DNA of 64,000 bases from Isoetes taiwanensis (Eukaryota; Streptophyta; Lycopodiopsida; Isoetales; Isoetaceae). The notes below the pieces were generated by a model. The model saw nothing but the letters and a program-made list of their open reading frames with translations. It searched no databases and had not been told where the DNA came from. Below, in pieces: positions 10,187 through 19,324 of the stretch. The stretch is from contig JAJEKV010000013.1 in the NCBI GenBank assembly GCA_021234155.1, positions 5,584,775 to 5,648,774 on the forward strand, in the 5' to 3' direction. The stretch's first letter is position 1, and every line of letters starts with the position of its first letter. The position numbers and the translations under genes are program-made.

Positions 10187-12962
10187 TTAGTTCAGAATAT
10201 ATAGAGTACCTGTTTGACTATTCGTAGTTCCTTCTGCTCCCCTTTTATCAGTATCAACCCAATGACACTTGAAGTAGGAGTAGAACCCTTGCAAGGTCCC
10301 TAATCTATCAAGCTCTTTGTTATAGCTTGCACCATACTTTCTGTGGTGAGATAATGCCATGAGCGCAACCTCTGAGTTGAAAGAGTTCCTTAACTTTATT
10401 ATGGATATCCCTTGACCACCCAAGGCCACATCACAACGGTGTTTCCATATGACCCACAATGCAAGGTTCACTAGGGAGGCCTCTATACAGCACCTATCTG
10501 CGATCAGAAGTTCTGGCCAAACCAATTGGTGTATCATTAGCCCAACAATGGGACTGACCCATTGCCAAAATTCTGTGATCATAGGACAGAAGAAGAGGTG
10601 CCCCACAGATTCAGTGACATGACAACCAAGTGGACACTTATCGTCAGCCACAATACCTTTCTTGAATAAGCTTTCCTTTGTACTTAGTCCCCCTTGCAGA
10701 GCTGTCCATCTGAAGAACTGTATCTTCCTGGAGCACATAGATTTCCAAGAGTTAGCCAAAGCAATTTTGGCAACAGCACTGCTCACCCCGAGCCTAGCCT
10801 CAGCTATCAAGGGAGTGACCTCACATAGCGCACGGTAGATCCTAGCCACACTATATTCTGTTTGCCCTTCGAATAACCATTGCTCACACGGACCAACAAT
10901 TCCTGAATGGTTGGTGACGTTTGCTAAAATTTCACTTAGTACTTTGCGATCTCCTTCGCCAGGGGCCTGAATTTTACGCTTGAATGTGGTCCAACAAACC
11001 CACCTACCATTCCCCCACAGATGTTGCAAGCTTATTATTCCACAACCCCTCCATTTGATGAAGATGCGTGGATGAGAGAGTGCCAGTGGGAGACCCCCTC
11101 TCTCCCATATCTTGGTATTCCAAAAAAGGCTAAATCCACCTGCCTCCCTCGGAGGCATCATGGGGGTGAACAAATGTTGCACATCCCCCCAAGCTTGGAG
11201 GATCTTTCTCATTACAGGAGATGTTCCGGGGGCCACCTTGAAACTATAATACAAAGCTCCTAGTTCATCCCTGGGAAGAGCTGGCTTTCCCAGGAGCTTA
11301 CCTTGCTTCAACCAAAAGGATACAAATTTAAGTGCAGGAGAAAACTCAGAAGACTCTCCTTGTAGTGTCCTCCAGACAAATTTAGCTGCCAGAGCCTGAG
11401 CTTGAATGAAAGGGTCTTTGCATCCTAGTCCACCATATTTTTTATCACGACAAAGCTCCCCCCAGGCCACTTTAGCCATACCCCCCCAAATGAATTTTCT
11501 TATGATAACTTGCATTTGGTTGTAGACCCCTTTCTGGGCAACCATGACTGATGAGTAGTAGATATGAGAGGCAGCTAGTACCGCATTAGCCACTGTCACA
11601 CGCCCAGACGTTGCCAAAGTTTTTGCAGACCACAGGCCTACTTTCTTTCTGAGTTTGTCCAGTATGGGGGCCCAAAGACCCTTGAGACTATCAGAAAGCA
11701 CAAGGGGAAGACCAAGAAGTTTGACTGATTCCTCGGCCGACACAATTGGAAAGCCCAGCCCTCTGGCCCGGTGGTCGATGGCACTATCAGAAGCCCATAA
11801 AACTGCGCATTTATTTGCATTAAGACCAATTCCAGATATGACCTCAAAGGCTAACAGGATCTCCCGAAATGAGTGAAAACTAGTATCATCATATCTGAGA
11901 AACATAAAGGTGTCATCAGCGTACTGCATGATTGTTAGCTTTTCAGTACCTTCAGGGAAAGTAAGTCCCTCTAGATTTCCTTCTGACATCTTTAGTTGGA
12001 CCATTCTTGTTAAAAGATTAGCCATGATGAGAAACAAGTAAGGAGCCAGAGGGCAACCTTGTCTTATCCCCTTCTTGAGATTAAAAAGACCAGATGGCTG
12101 GCCATTGACTAGCACTGAAGCAGATGCTAAGTTGTTCATTCCCAAGGCCAATCGGATAAATTGCGACTGAAATCCCAGACAGCTCATGACAGACCGCAAT
12201 CCTTCCCACCTGAGGGAGTCGTAGGCTTTTCTAAAATCCATTTTGACCATTACACACTTTTGTTTCGAGGTCTGGCACCAATGTAGCCCTTCCCTTGCTG
12301 CAAGATAGTTATCTAGTATATACCTGCCTGGCAGGAAAGCAGATTGCTCCTTTCCAATGATCCTATTGAGAATTGGTTTCAACCGGTTGGCAATAGCCTT
12401 CATGATCACTTTATATATGGCATTGGTGAGCGCTATGGGCCGCCATTCACCAAGGCATTGAGGCCTAGGAATCTTTGGAACAAGAGTGATAAAGCCTGCT
12501 GATAATGTCGGGTGTAGAGAATATGAAGCCCAGGCACCACGTACCGCTCTGATAAAGTCCTGACCAAGCACGTCCCAAAACTCGACAAAGAATTCTGGAG
12601 GGAAGCCATCTGGGCCTGGAGATTTTCCGACTGCTAGAGAGCAAAGGGTCTTGTAGATCTCTACCCTTCCTTCCCCAATCAACTTTGGTCATCCAGGAAG
12701 CTATCTGAGAATGGTAAGAGGAGGGTAAGGGGTCTTCCATGAATAGATTCTCAAAGCTTCCCCTTATATAAGATCTGATTTCCTGTGGATCTTCTAGTAT
12801 GTTTGAATTATCATCCTTAATTGATAGGATACTATTCTCTGCTAACCTTGCCCCAGCCATTCTAAAATAGCATTTAGAGTTTTCATGGTCTAGTTCAGCA
12901 TACCATTTGGTTTTTGATCGAACTGCCGCATCTCGAGCTTCCTCTTCTTCAATTGCCCCCAT
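10187..12962 (-). pseudogene. LINE ORF2, reverse transcriptase and zf-RVT part
   Basis: An 831-codon uninterrupted frame (12682-10187) covers reverse transcriptase: GKSPGPDGFPPEF, EWRPIALTN, SAFLPGR, MDFRKAYDSLRW, GIRQGCPLAPYLF and the catalytic YADD (MQYADDTFMF). It then covers the thumb region (FIWGG) and a zf-RVT domain with a CPLGC..H..HLFFC cluster near the C terminus. Upstream, 12962-12690 encodes the preceding linker (AVRSKTKWYAELDHENSKCYF) in another frame, so there is one frameshift at about 12680-12690. The endonuclease is missing through 5' truncation. For L1-type elements this protein makes cDNA at the nicked target. The long open frame suggests a fairly recent insertion, but it is not autonomous. 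Confidence 0.9.
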
Positions 12963-13412
12963 TTGTCTTCCCTCGGCTTGTCTCTGCTTTGCCCTGGCTC
13001 CTTTACCGCTGCCTTATTCTCAGCATGGCACGTAAGATCAAACGTATGGCCCGGGAGACCCGTAAGGAGAAGAATCTCATTCGCCTGTCTGAGCCAGTTC
13101 TGTCCCGGCCCTATGACCCCACGATTGCGCCCTATCTTGAGCAGCCCATCATTCGGGCCTCGGCTCCCTATCTTGGCAGAACCCGACCCCCCCGAACCGC
13201 AACCCGGCTCGAAACCATCTTTAGCTGCAGCTTTGACTAGGATGGATGCTCTGATCCATTGTTTGCCTCCAGATTTGTTGGTTGGGATCCGCACGATCCA
13301 ATCCACAGTCACACTCACAGGCACATCGGCTCAGTTGCCCTTGGGAAGCTGGGTCCAGCTTCTAGAGATGCTGCTACACGGTGGGAGGCGATTCATCTTT
13401 TAAAGACGGTCT

Positions 13413-13967
13413 TTGCACCCTGCATTCTCCCACGGGGGTAGTGCCTCGAGCATGTGGATCTTTGCGTCCCGGCCGATGATACCACACACACGTGCCCACG
13501 GCCGTCATCCGGGGTTGTTTGCCCATCGCAGTCCAGCCTTTCAGCACCGACCAAAGCCACGCCAGCCATTAGCCCTGAACCTACGCATTGTGGGTTTAGA
13601 GGAAGCAAGCGACACTCCTGGGGCAGTTGAGGTGACCCGTTTCTTTTCAGAGGTGATGCACGTACAGGCAGATGGCATTCTCTCGGCTTGTCGAGTTGGA
13701 GCAGCACGGCCTGATCGTCCCCGTCATTTGCTAGTCAGTTTCAGGGATGCTTTATCTAGGCTGCACATCCTCCGCCATGGCAATCACTTGCAAGGGACCT
13801 CCTTCTCCGTCCAGGAAGATCTTACCCCAGCACAGCTCTGTCGACGGAAGGATGAATTATGTCGAGTCCGCGAGGCTCGTCTGCACCGGAAGTGGGCTGT
13901 GTATAGAGGCGGCCAGGCTATCATTCGGGATCACTGGCCACTTGATCCATGGGCTGTGTCTGTGTAG
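13413..13967 (+). CDS. L1 ORF1p-like RNA-binding protein (C-terminal part)
   Basis: 185 codons. The recognisable part runs LNLRIVGLEE, then EVTRFFSEVMHV, RVGAARPDRPRHLLVSF, RLHILRHGNHL, EDLTPAQLCRRKDEL and VYRGGQAII. The order RRM-like strand (LRIVGL), PR.HLLV.F, then .DLTPAQ..RR...L with a final basic strand is the pattern of the Transposase_22 / L1 ORF1p family, which coats LINE RNA. It differs from the DUF4283-type ORF1 of the LINE at 52-58 kb. The first Met may not be the real start: the same frame is open upstream to about 12963 apart from one TAA (13401-13403). The alternative start region in another frame (ARKIKRMARETRKEK at about 13024) is basic and also plausible. Confidence 0.65.
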   Translation: MHPAFSHGGSASSMWIFASRPMIPHTRAHGRHPGLFAHRSPAFQHRPKPRQPLALNLRIVGLEEASDTPGAVEVTRFFSEVMHVQADGILSACRVGAARPDRPRHLLVSFRDALSRLHILRHGNHLQGTSFSVQEDLTPAQLCRRKDELCRVREARLHRKWAVYRGGQAIIRDHWPLDPWAVSV

Positions 13968-13991
13968 CTGATTGGACTTCGAGATCTGCTA

Positions 13992-14190
13992 GGGCTTAGG
14001 CCCTTTTGTTTTGTTTTATTTTAGTATTGTGATTTGCTACGGGGCATAGTCCCCCGAGTTCTCTGTACTGGGGCTAGTCCCCACGTTTGATTGTGGCTTC
14101 GGCCTTTTTGGTTTGGTCACGGGGCTTGGTCCCCGAGTTTCAGTCTGGGCTTTTGCCCTCTCTTTTGTATTGGGTCCCATAACCCGATTG
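13992..14190 (+). repeat. Array of GC-rich short hairpins in the ORF1-only element
   Basis: At least six small stem-loops follow one another: GGGCTTAGGCCC (13992-14003), GGGGCATAGTCCCC (14041-14054), TGGGGCTAGTCCCCA (14069-14083), GGCTTCGGCC (14095-14104), CGGGGCTTGGTCCCCG (14120-14135) and GGGCTTTTGCCC (14147-14158). A GGGTCCCATAACCC stretch comes after them. They lie between the ORF and the tail, where a LINE-type reverse transcriptase would recognise its template. A role in template recognition is inference. Confidence 0.75.
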
Positions 14191-15136
14191 GGTTCCGCGG
14201 ACGTTAAAAATTTCTTCCTTCCTTCCTTCCTTCCTTGCTTTTCCTTCTAAGTCAGCCTCAATATTTTGTTTATCAACATTATGGGGGTCGGATAGTAGTT
14301 CTTGTTTGACCATTCTCAGTAAAGTGTATATCTCAACCTTTCTTTTTTAAATGCCGAATTAAATTCAATATAGCTAACACAGACAACTTCCTCGGTTTAC
14401 GCAACCAAGAATTCAGAGGCTCTGCAATATTAGAAGTTAGATGACCATATCTCTGCCTCTTCAATTTTGAGTTTGTCTGGCTGATTTAACTGCATCAAGA
14501 ATCAGAATGGTGGTTTAAGCATTAGCAGCGTGTATTTCAGAGATCACTTCATCATATTTCTCTATAGTATTGGCACATGTTGCATTCTATAACAAATGAA
14601 CATGTGATGTACTCTTGAAGTCCGTTCTAAAATTGCCAGCTAAATGGCTCATGCAATAAATGTGCGGAACTTGTGGCCCAAAACTAATCTCGATACCTTT
14701 GATCAAACCTTTCTGTCTATCTAAAATAAAGGTAACTTGTTGTGCGTGATGCATACAATTCTTCAAATTTTGAAGAAACCATGTCCAATTATCATCATTT
14801 TCAACACTTTTTACGACAAAACCAATTGGAAACAATCCATTATTCCCATCTATTTGTGGTCGTCAATAGTATACCAAAATATTGTCCCTTCAAATGTATG
14901 TCATCCAAACCTACTACTGGTATGCAAAAAGAGAAACCTTTCAAACTAGAATTATAGGCAACAAAGAGTCGAAGGAAATGACCCTCAATAGACTTCTGAA
15001 TGAATATTATGCTTTCTAGATTGTGCTTCAGATAATTTCTTATAGGCCTTTTGATACGAATGGGACAATCCCAAGCTTTATCTTCAAAACAAAACAAGCA
15101 AATGTAAATCCACCCCTTAAGGATAAAGCTCACCAT

Positions 15137-15973
15137 CCAACCGGGCTATCATGAGCAAGAGAATCTCCAAAAAAGACAATTTAGGAATAGAAAAGGCTTA
15201 AGGGAAACAAATTAATTACTGAAGAATCCTCAATCTATTGAAAACACGAATTCAAGGAAAAATGGGGCTTAAGATTAGGCTAAGGAAAGGATTGGGAGAA
15301 TTCATCAAAGAATTGAAAGATTTCACCTTTCATTCAATTCAACACAATAAGTTTCTGCAAAAGGATTAAAACAGGATAGATGAATAGAACTGAGATATTG
15401 TGGGCATCTTTGATCATTGATGCTGATTCGAGATGATTGGAACTTAGTTCAGCTATTGATGAAGATCTCCATTGGATTTGGTCACGAAAGATGAGGTTAG
15501 TTGTAGAAGTACCGTTATTCTTAATTGTTCGTTGAAGTCCTAAATCATACCAAGAAGTATTATAGCAGTTGACCGCTGAGCTGGATGCTTGGTCCATATG
15601 TTGTTTGCAGATGTCCGCACCGCTTTATTGTCTCGATGTTTGCTGCTGTAGCTCTTTATATAGACGATGTAACTTTTAGTAGAAATGGTTCACTGCCTTA
15701 TAATAGCTTGGCCACTCCCTTGCCTTTTAGATATCGCTGCCCTTTTCCTTCCTATATAATTGTATTGCCTTTTTTGTTCTCATTTTTTTTCTTCCTTACT
15801 TATTACATGGAAGTGACACATATGCATATTTCAATATTTTGCAATGGTTGAAAACCTAAGCAATCTTATTTTTTGGGTTTTCTGTTTAAATATTCTTCCT
15901 TACTTATTACATGAATTCTATTCTATTCTATTCTATTACATGAAAGCCATATGTATGTTGAATGTCATAAATA
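15137..15973. other. No assigned gene; possibly upstream part of the Mutator element
   Basis: A minus-strand frame at 15334-15597 (87 codons) has no recognisable similarity. The position upstream of the transposase would fit 5' sequence of the Mutator element. An (ATTCT)n tract lies at about 15915-15938. Confidence 0.3.
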
Positions 15974-16112
15974 AACAAGGTGCTGCGCACGGAGGGTTGC
16001 CCTCCATGACCGGAGGGTGAGGTGGCTTAAATCATAGTTGAAAGTCATGTTTTGACAATCAATTCAAGTTGCTACTTCTAGACAATAGAATACTTGATAC
16101 CATGACTTTATA
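15974..16112 (-). repeat. Dispersed 134-bp repeat, copy 2
   Basis: Reverse-complement relative of 7121-7254, best conserved at AACAAGGTGCTGCGCACGGA and the following GGAGGGTTGCCCTCC palindrome. Just downstream, a short GAGCATGTCTAGGGGC phrase is duplicated (about 16120 and 16161). Confidence 0.7.
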
Positions 16113-16329
16113 CGTTTAAGAGCATGTCTAGGGGCATAACATACTTAGTGTCAATGTTTGAGAGCATGTCTAGGGGCGTAATATATTTTTCTTTCTATTG
16201 AAAAACGAATTTCATTAATCATAAAACATCAAGTACAACGACATGGTACATCGGGGTTACATCTTAGGCATCTTCACTTTTGGTTCATCCCATCTAGCCC
16301 TTTACCTCAAGCCCGTCTTACTGCTAGTT

Positions 16330-16720
16330 CCTATTTTTACCTTTCCTTCTTCCCTTTTCCCTTTCATCCCTCTTCGCTTTTTCTTTTTTCTCATTTCCCC
16401 ATTCCATTTTCCCTTATATTTTCAATGCGTTTTTCTTTTCCATTCTTTTTTCTGCAGCTTTTCTATTTATCTATGTTCCACTTTCCCTTTTCCCCCCCTT
16501 CTTGTTTTCCTATTTTACCTTTCCTTTACCCTTTTTCTCTTTTATGATTTTCCCTCCCCTTTCCATTTTCTCTTTTCTCCAATTTCCCTCTTTCCTCCTT
16601 CCTTTTCGCCTTTCCCCTCCCTTTTTGCTATTTTCCTTTCCCTTTACCCTCTTTCTCCCTCCCTTCCCCCTTTTGCCCTTTCCTTTTTCACCCTTTTCCT
16701 CTTCTCCCATTCCACTTTAA
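16330..16720. repeat. Polypyrimidine tract of about 390 bp
   Basis: The plus strand is almost entirely C and T, built of CCTTT/CCCTTT-like words without a strict period. Long open frames on both strands here (166 codons on plus) come from the composition and are not genes. Mirror-symmetric purine/pyrimidine tracts can form triplex DNA. Confidence 0.9.
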
Positions 16721-17248
16721 AAAACATTTTGACAAGGGATTGAAGCAAGGGATCTTCACTTCTAAAACATCTTAACCATAGGATTAAAACAAGTGAATCT
16801 CGACCATTGGATCAAAACATCTTATACTGTTTAAAAATTTAAATTTTGGCCGGTCAATTAAATAGCGAATCTCATTCTTTCAATCTAGGGCTTGATAGAT
16901 GACACACATATTTACACACATATTTACACTATAATTTTATAATATAAAAATCGCCACAAAAGGACAAAAAGGAATTGTGCACAACCTCAACCTCATAACG
17001 ATTTCACCTCTATAATTCATAATTCTACCTAACTCTGCGCACACAACTTCCGTTCTATATTTCTTGTAAACTAAGATGGTAGATGACCAATGTTACGATA
17101 TTTCATATATTAAAAGCGCCGTGGCAAAATAAGGCAATTTTCAACTTCTAAGCCAATTTGCATGGCATCTTTCTGAACCAATAGCATGGTATCTTTACCA
17201 TTTGGTGGATTTTCCTCAACAAGCAATGGTACATTATTTTATAATACT
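16721..17248. other. No gene seen
   Basis: AT-rich sequence between the polypyrimidine tract and the 3' end of the strictosidine synthase-like pseudogene. Confidence 0.45.
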
Positions 17249-18679
17249 TCATGACGGCAAGTTAAATGAAGCAATATTCAATTTGCCAATATAATCTCTA
17301 GCCAAATTGCCCAAATACATGTCACCTCCAATTTGCAAAGCTGCGGTAACAACTGCAATGCTCTTAACATTTGGGTCTTCCAAGAATGCCACTATATTTC
17401 CATCTTCCTTCACCCCTAGTATCTTGGCCATCCTGGAGGAGCTGCTATCCATGATGCCCACAAGCTTTGGATGTGAAATTACCCATTTGATTGCAGATAT
17501 GCGCTGAAGTTTCTCCATTGAGGCGGATCTCATCTAAATTAATAATATAACTATCAGCATAATAATGACAACATCTAACAATTAAGCCATATTCATCCTA
17601 ACAAAGCCATACCCATCTATGATCATGATGGTCATACTATGTCTAATGTACTTTTATACTTACTGCAACCAAAGCGATCCAAAACGTGTCCTTTCCATTG
17701 TGTTGTCTGGAAATCCTGGCAAGTTATCTATGAATAGCTCAGTTGTTCCCTTCTTGGGTCCTTGAAGCCAATACTTTTGACACCTTACTCTAGGAAAGAA
17801 TAACAATATATTTTTAGTTCAGTGTAGATCAACCACCAAATTTTAAAGCATTACACATGCATACACTAAATTTTACTTACTTTGCTGTTTCACAGAAAAC
17901 CAAAAAGTCTTGCTTTGCGGAAAGAGCTATGCCATTAGCAAAATAGAGGTTTCTCAGCACAACAGTGGTCTCTGCAGTCGCAGGGTCATATCTGAGAAGC
18001 CTGCCTGTAGGTCTGAATTCAAGAATATCCAGGGAAGATGAATTCATCCCAAATTTGGCACTGGCATCAGTGAAATATATGGTGCCATCTTTTGTCACAG
18101 CAAGCTCATCAACCGATCTGCAAAATTAAAAGCAGAGCTATTGACAAATCTGCACTAAGGAAAAAATGCATATCCATACTTATATTTCACGCCATCTGCC
18201 ATGTCTGAAAGTGTTTGCACACCATGATCTTCTGTGATATTCAACAAGTCCTAGTAGAAAAAGATCGCTAGGTTACACATAAAAACATAAAAGCAGCGTG
18301 TTACTCATGTTATTAAGCAGAGACTAATAGAAAGCAAAAAAATGAGGAGATATGGAAAATTAAAACAGAAAGGAAACTTTCTCAAAATAAAATTCGTGAA
18401 GCAAAAGAATGCAAGAACTTACCATGGATGGTTCACAAACAAGAAGCTCACCATGGATTCCAAAGGCCAGACCTAACGGATGGCCTCCAACATAAGTCCA
18501 GTTCTCAACCTTGCCATGCGGGTAGATCCTTTTGATCCATCCATCTGCACAGCCTGTGTATAGTCTTCCTTCCGAATCCACGGCCACATCTTCAGGGCCA
18601 GGAAGTAGGCCGGCTCCTATTTTTTCAAGGCCTTGAAGCAGGGTATTCTTGGCAAATAATCCCTCTGCCTTTGGAGGAT
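17249..18679 (-). pseudogene. Strictosidine synthase-like (APMAP-like) pseudogene
   Basis: Five exons are readable on minus with GT-AG sites. Exon 18679-18423 has LLPGPEDVAVDSEGRLYTG, DGWIKRIYPHG and GHPLGLAFG. Exon 18250-18180 has DLLNITEDHGVQTLSDMADG. Exon 18117-17881 has SVDELAVTKDGTIYFTDAS, GRLLRYDP and LYFANGIALS. Exon 17789-17664 has [18 protein letters not shown] and NLPGFPDN. Exon 17533-17249 has VKEDGNIVAFLEDP and GGDMYLGNLARDYIG. These are the blades of the six-bladed SSL beta-propeller. The plant SSL family are secreted or membrane proteins, mostly without strictosidine synthase activity. After NLPGFPDN the frame shifts: the expected [12 protein letters not shown] is present but out of phase. 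With that and no convincing first exon, I call it a pseudogene. The upstream frame (18963-18680) runs into the palindrome-bearing repeat. Confidence 0.85.
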
Positions 18680-18785
18680 CTGGCAGACAAACAAACAACC
18701 CTAATTAGGAAAACAAACAACCTAGATCCGCACCAGGCAACCAGATCCGACTCCCCAATCAGCTGTTTATGCAAATCGGCCGTGT

Positions 18786-18958
18786 CAGTTACCCGGTCCA
18801 GAACATCCTTGATCCACAACGCAACTGACCGTGCATTTACAGGGAACAAAGGGTTTTTAGCAGTCATCAACATATACTGAGTATATTCCAGCATATACTC
18901 AGTATATCCCACAAACCCATATAAACGAGGGTTTGCCCCCCTAGGGGCAACCCAAAAA
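18786..18958 (-). repeat. Palindrome-bearing repeat, copy 3 (5' of the SSL pseudogene)
   Basis: Minus-strand copy of the family at 551 and 22478. The GC palindrome is at 18929-18953. The AT-rich boxes are perfect 15-bp arms, ATATACTGAGTATAT (18872-18886) and ATATACTCAGTATAT (18893-18907). The GCTAAAAACC tail and a CCGGGTAACTG end (18786-18796) follow. Its orientation points towards the pseudogene, whose first recognised exon begins about 110 bp further on. A TTTATAT word next to the GC palindrome could act as a TATA box. That is a guess. Confidence 0.7.
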
Positions 18959-19324
18959 GGCACATGTCATGATAATTCACACTATCTCGAACGACGAAAA
19001 AGACACATGTCAATTTTGCACACTCATCACTATTGCATATAATCATTCAAATTGATATCATAAATAAAGAAGGCATATGTTATGATATTTCACACTATCT
19101 CGAACGATGAAAAAGGCACATGTCAATTTTGCACACTCATGATTACTGCACATAACCAAACCATTCACAATCGATGTCATAAATGAAAAAGGCACATGTC
19201 ATGATAATTCACACTATTTCGAACGACAAAAAAGGCACATATCAATTTTGCACACCATTATTATTGCACATAATCATTCAAAATCGATGTTATAAATAAA
19301 AGAAGGCACATGTTATGATTATAT
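18959..19324. repeat. Minisatellite, 113-119-bp unit, about 3.2 copies
   Basis: Units start at 18959, 19072, 19191 and 19305 (partial), each opening with GGCA(C/T)ATGT(C/T)ATGAT and containing CACACTAT(C/T)TCGAACGA. Each unit also carries an internal second copy of the GGCACATGTCA word. It directly abuts the palindrome-bearing repeat. Confidence 0.88.

Larger units (their letters stand above)
12971..14236 (+). mobile_element. ORF1-only (HAL1-like) LINE-type element
   Basis: About 1.27 kb on the plus strand, inserted between the linker codons of the minus-strand LINE: that frame reads ..IEADLEGKA on one side and MGAIEEEEARDAAVRSK on the other. It carries one protein region with an L1 ORF1p-like C-terminal domain, then a GC-hairpin-rich 3' region, then GTTAAAAATTTC and a (TTCC)n tail (about 14213-14236). 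No reverse transcriptase is present. The 5' part is GC-rich and basic in translation. The target duplication is only a few bases or lost in the TTCC tail. It resembles the idea of HAL1 in mammals, which keeps ORF1 and loses ORF2. A reverse transcriptase from a full-length relative is presumably used in trans. Confidence 0.65.
9145..14337 (-). mobile_element. 5'-truncated L1-type LINE inserted in the Mutator gene
   Basis: The 3' end is a T-run on the plus strand (9145-9160). It is followed by 3' UTR interrupted by a hAT element (9240-10043), then ORF2 with reverse transcriptase. The 5' end is at about 14337, inside the segment that links endonuclease to reverse transcriptase (EIYTLLRMVKQELLSD, then IEADLEGKA). 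Endonuclease and ORF1 are absent. The junctions fall at an A-rich run in the Mutator gene (AAAAAAGAAAG read on minus), as expected for L1-type priming at T/A-rich sites. The target duplication is short or obscured by the A-run. The ORF1-only element at 12971-14236 interrupts it further. Confidence 0.85.
8690..15136 (-). pseudogene. Mutator (MULE) transposase pseudogene, split by a LINE
   Basis: Read on the minus strand. About 15050-14840 gives RLFVAYNSSLKGF and PVVGLDDIHLKGQYFG, which is the first catalytic Asp region. After a one-base frameshift, 14835-14587 gives NGLFPIGFVV, WTWFLQNLKN, then FILDRQKGL with the second Asp, and PHIYCMSHLAGNF. Further on, RYGHLTSNIAEPLNSWLR continues to RHLKKK at about 14340. 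The gene then resumes beyond the LINE at 9144 with VFYERHHQANSY, a SWIM zinc-finger region (RTVNLGMRTCSYNRWQ..GIP), and a LPPTIRRP tail near 8700. The SWIM ligands are damaged: CSC is CSY and the C-x-H is RTH. It is a dead transposase. The RHLKKK/VFYERHH join shows that the LINE entered a single continuous gene. No terminal inverted repeats were found. Confidence 0.85.

Noticed and set aside
12890..13324. 144-codon minus-strand frame next to the LINE ORF2, at first taken for the end of a LINE ORF1
   Set aside because: It lies inside the plus-strand ORF1-only element; LINE linker coding resumes at 14237, so this frame is antisense chance.
14237..14337. Reading EIYTLLRMVKQELL as part of the Mutator transposase
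   Set aside because: Its continuation IEADLEGKA leads into the LINE linker MGAIEEEEARDAAVRSK, and the Mutator frame instead joins RHLKKK to VFYERHH.
16243..16743. 166-codon plus-strand frame rich in Phe, Pro, Leu and Ser
   Set aside because: It translates the polypyrimidine tract; CTT/CCT/TTC codons exclude stops. No domain.
19072..19324. CRISPR-like array
   Set aside because: Units of about 115 bp are repeated in full with no unique spacers; this is a minisatellite in plant DNA.
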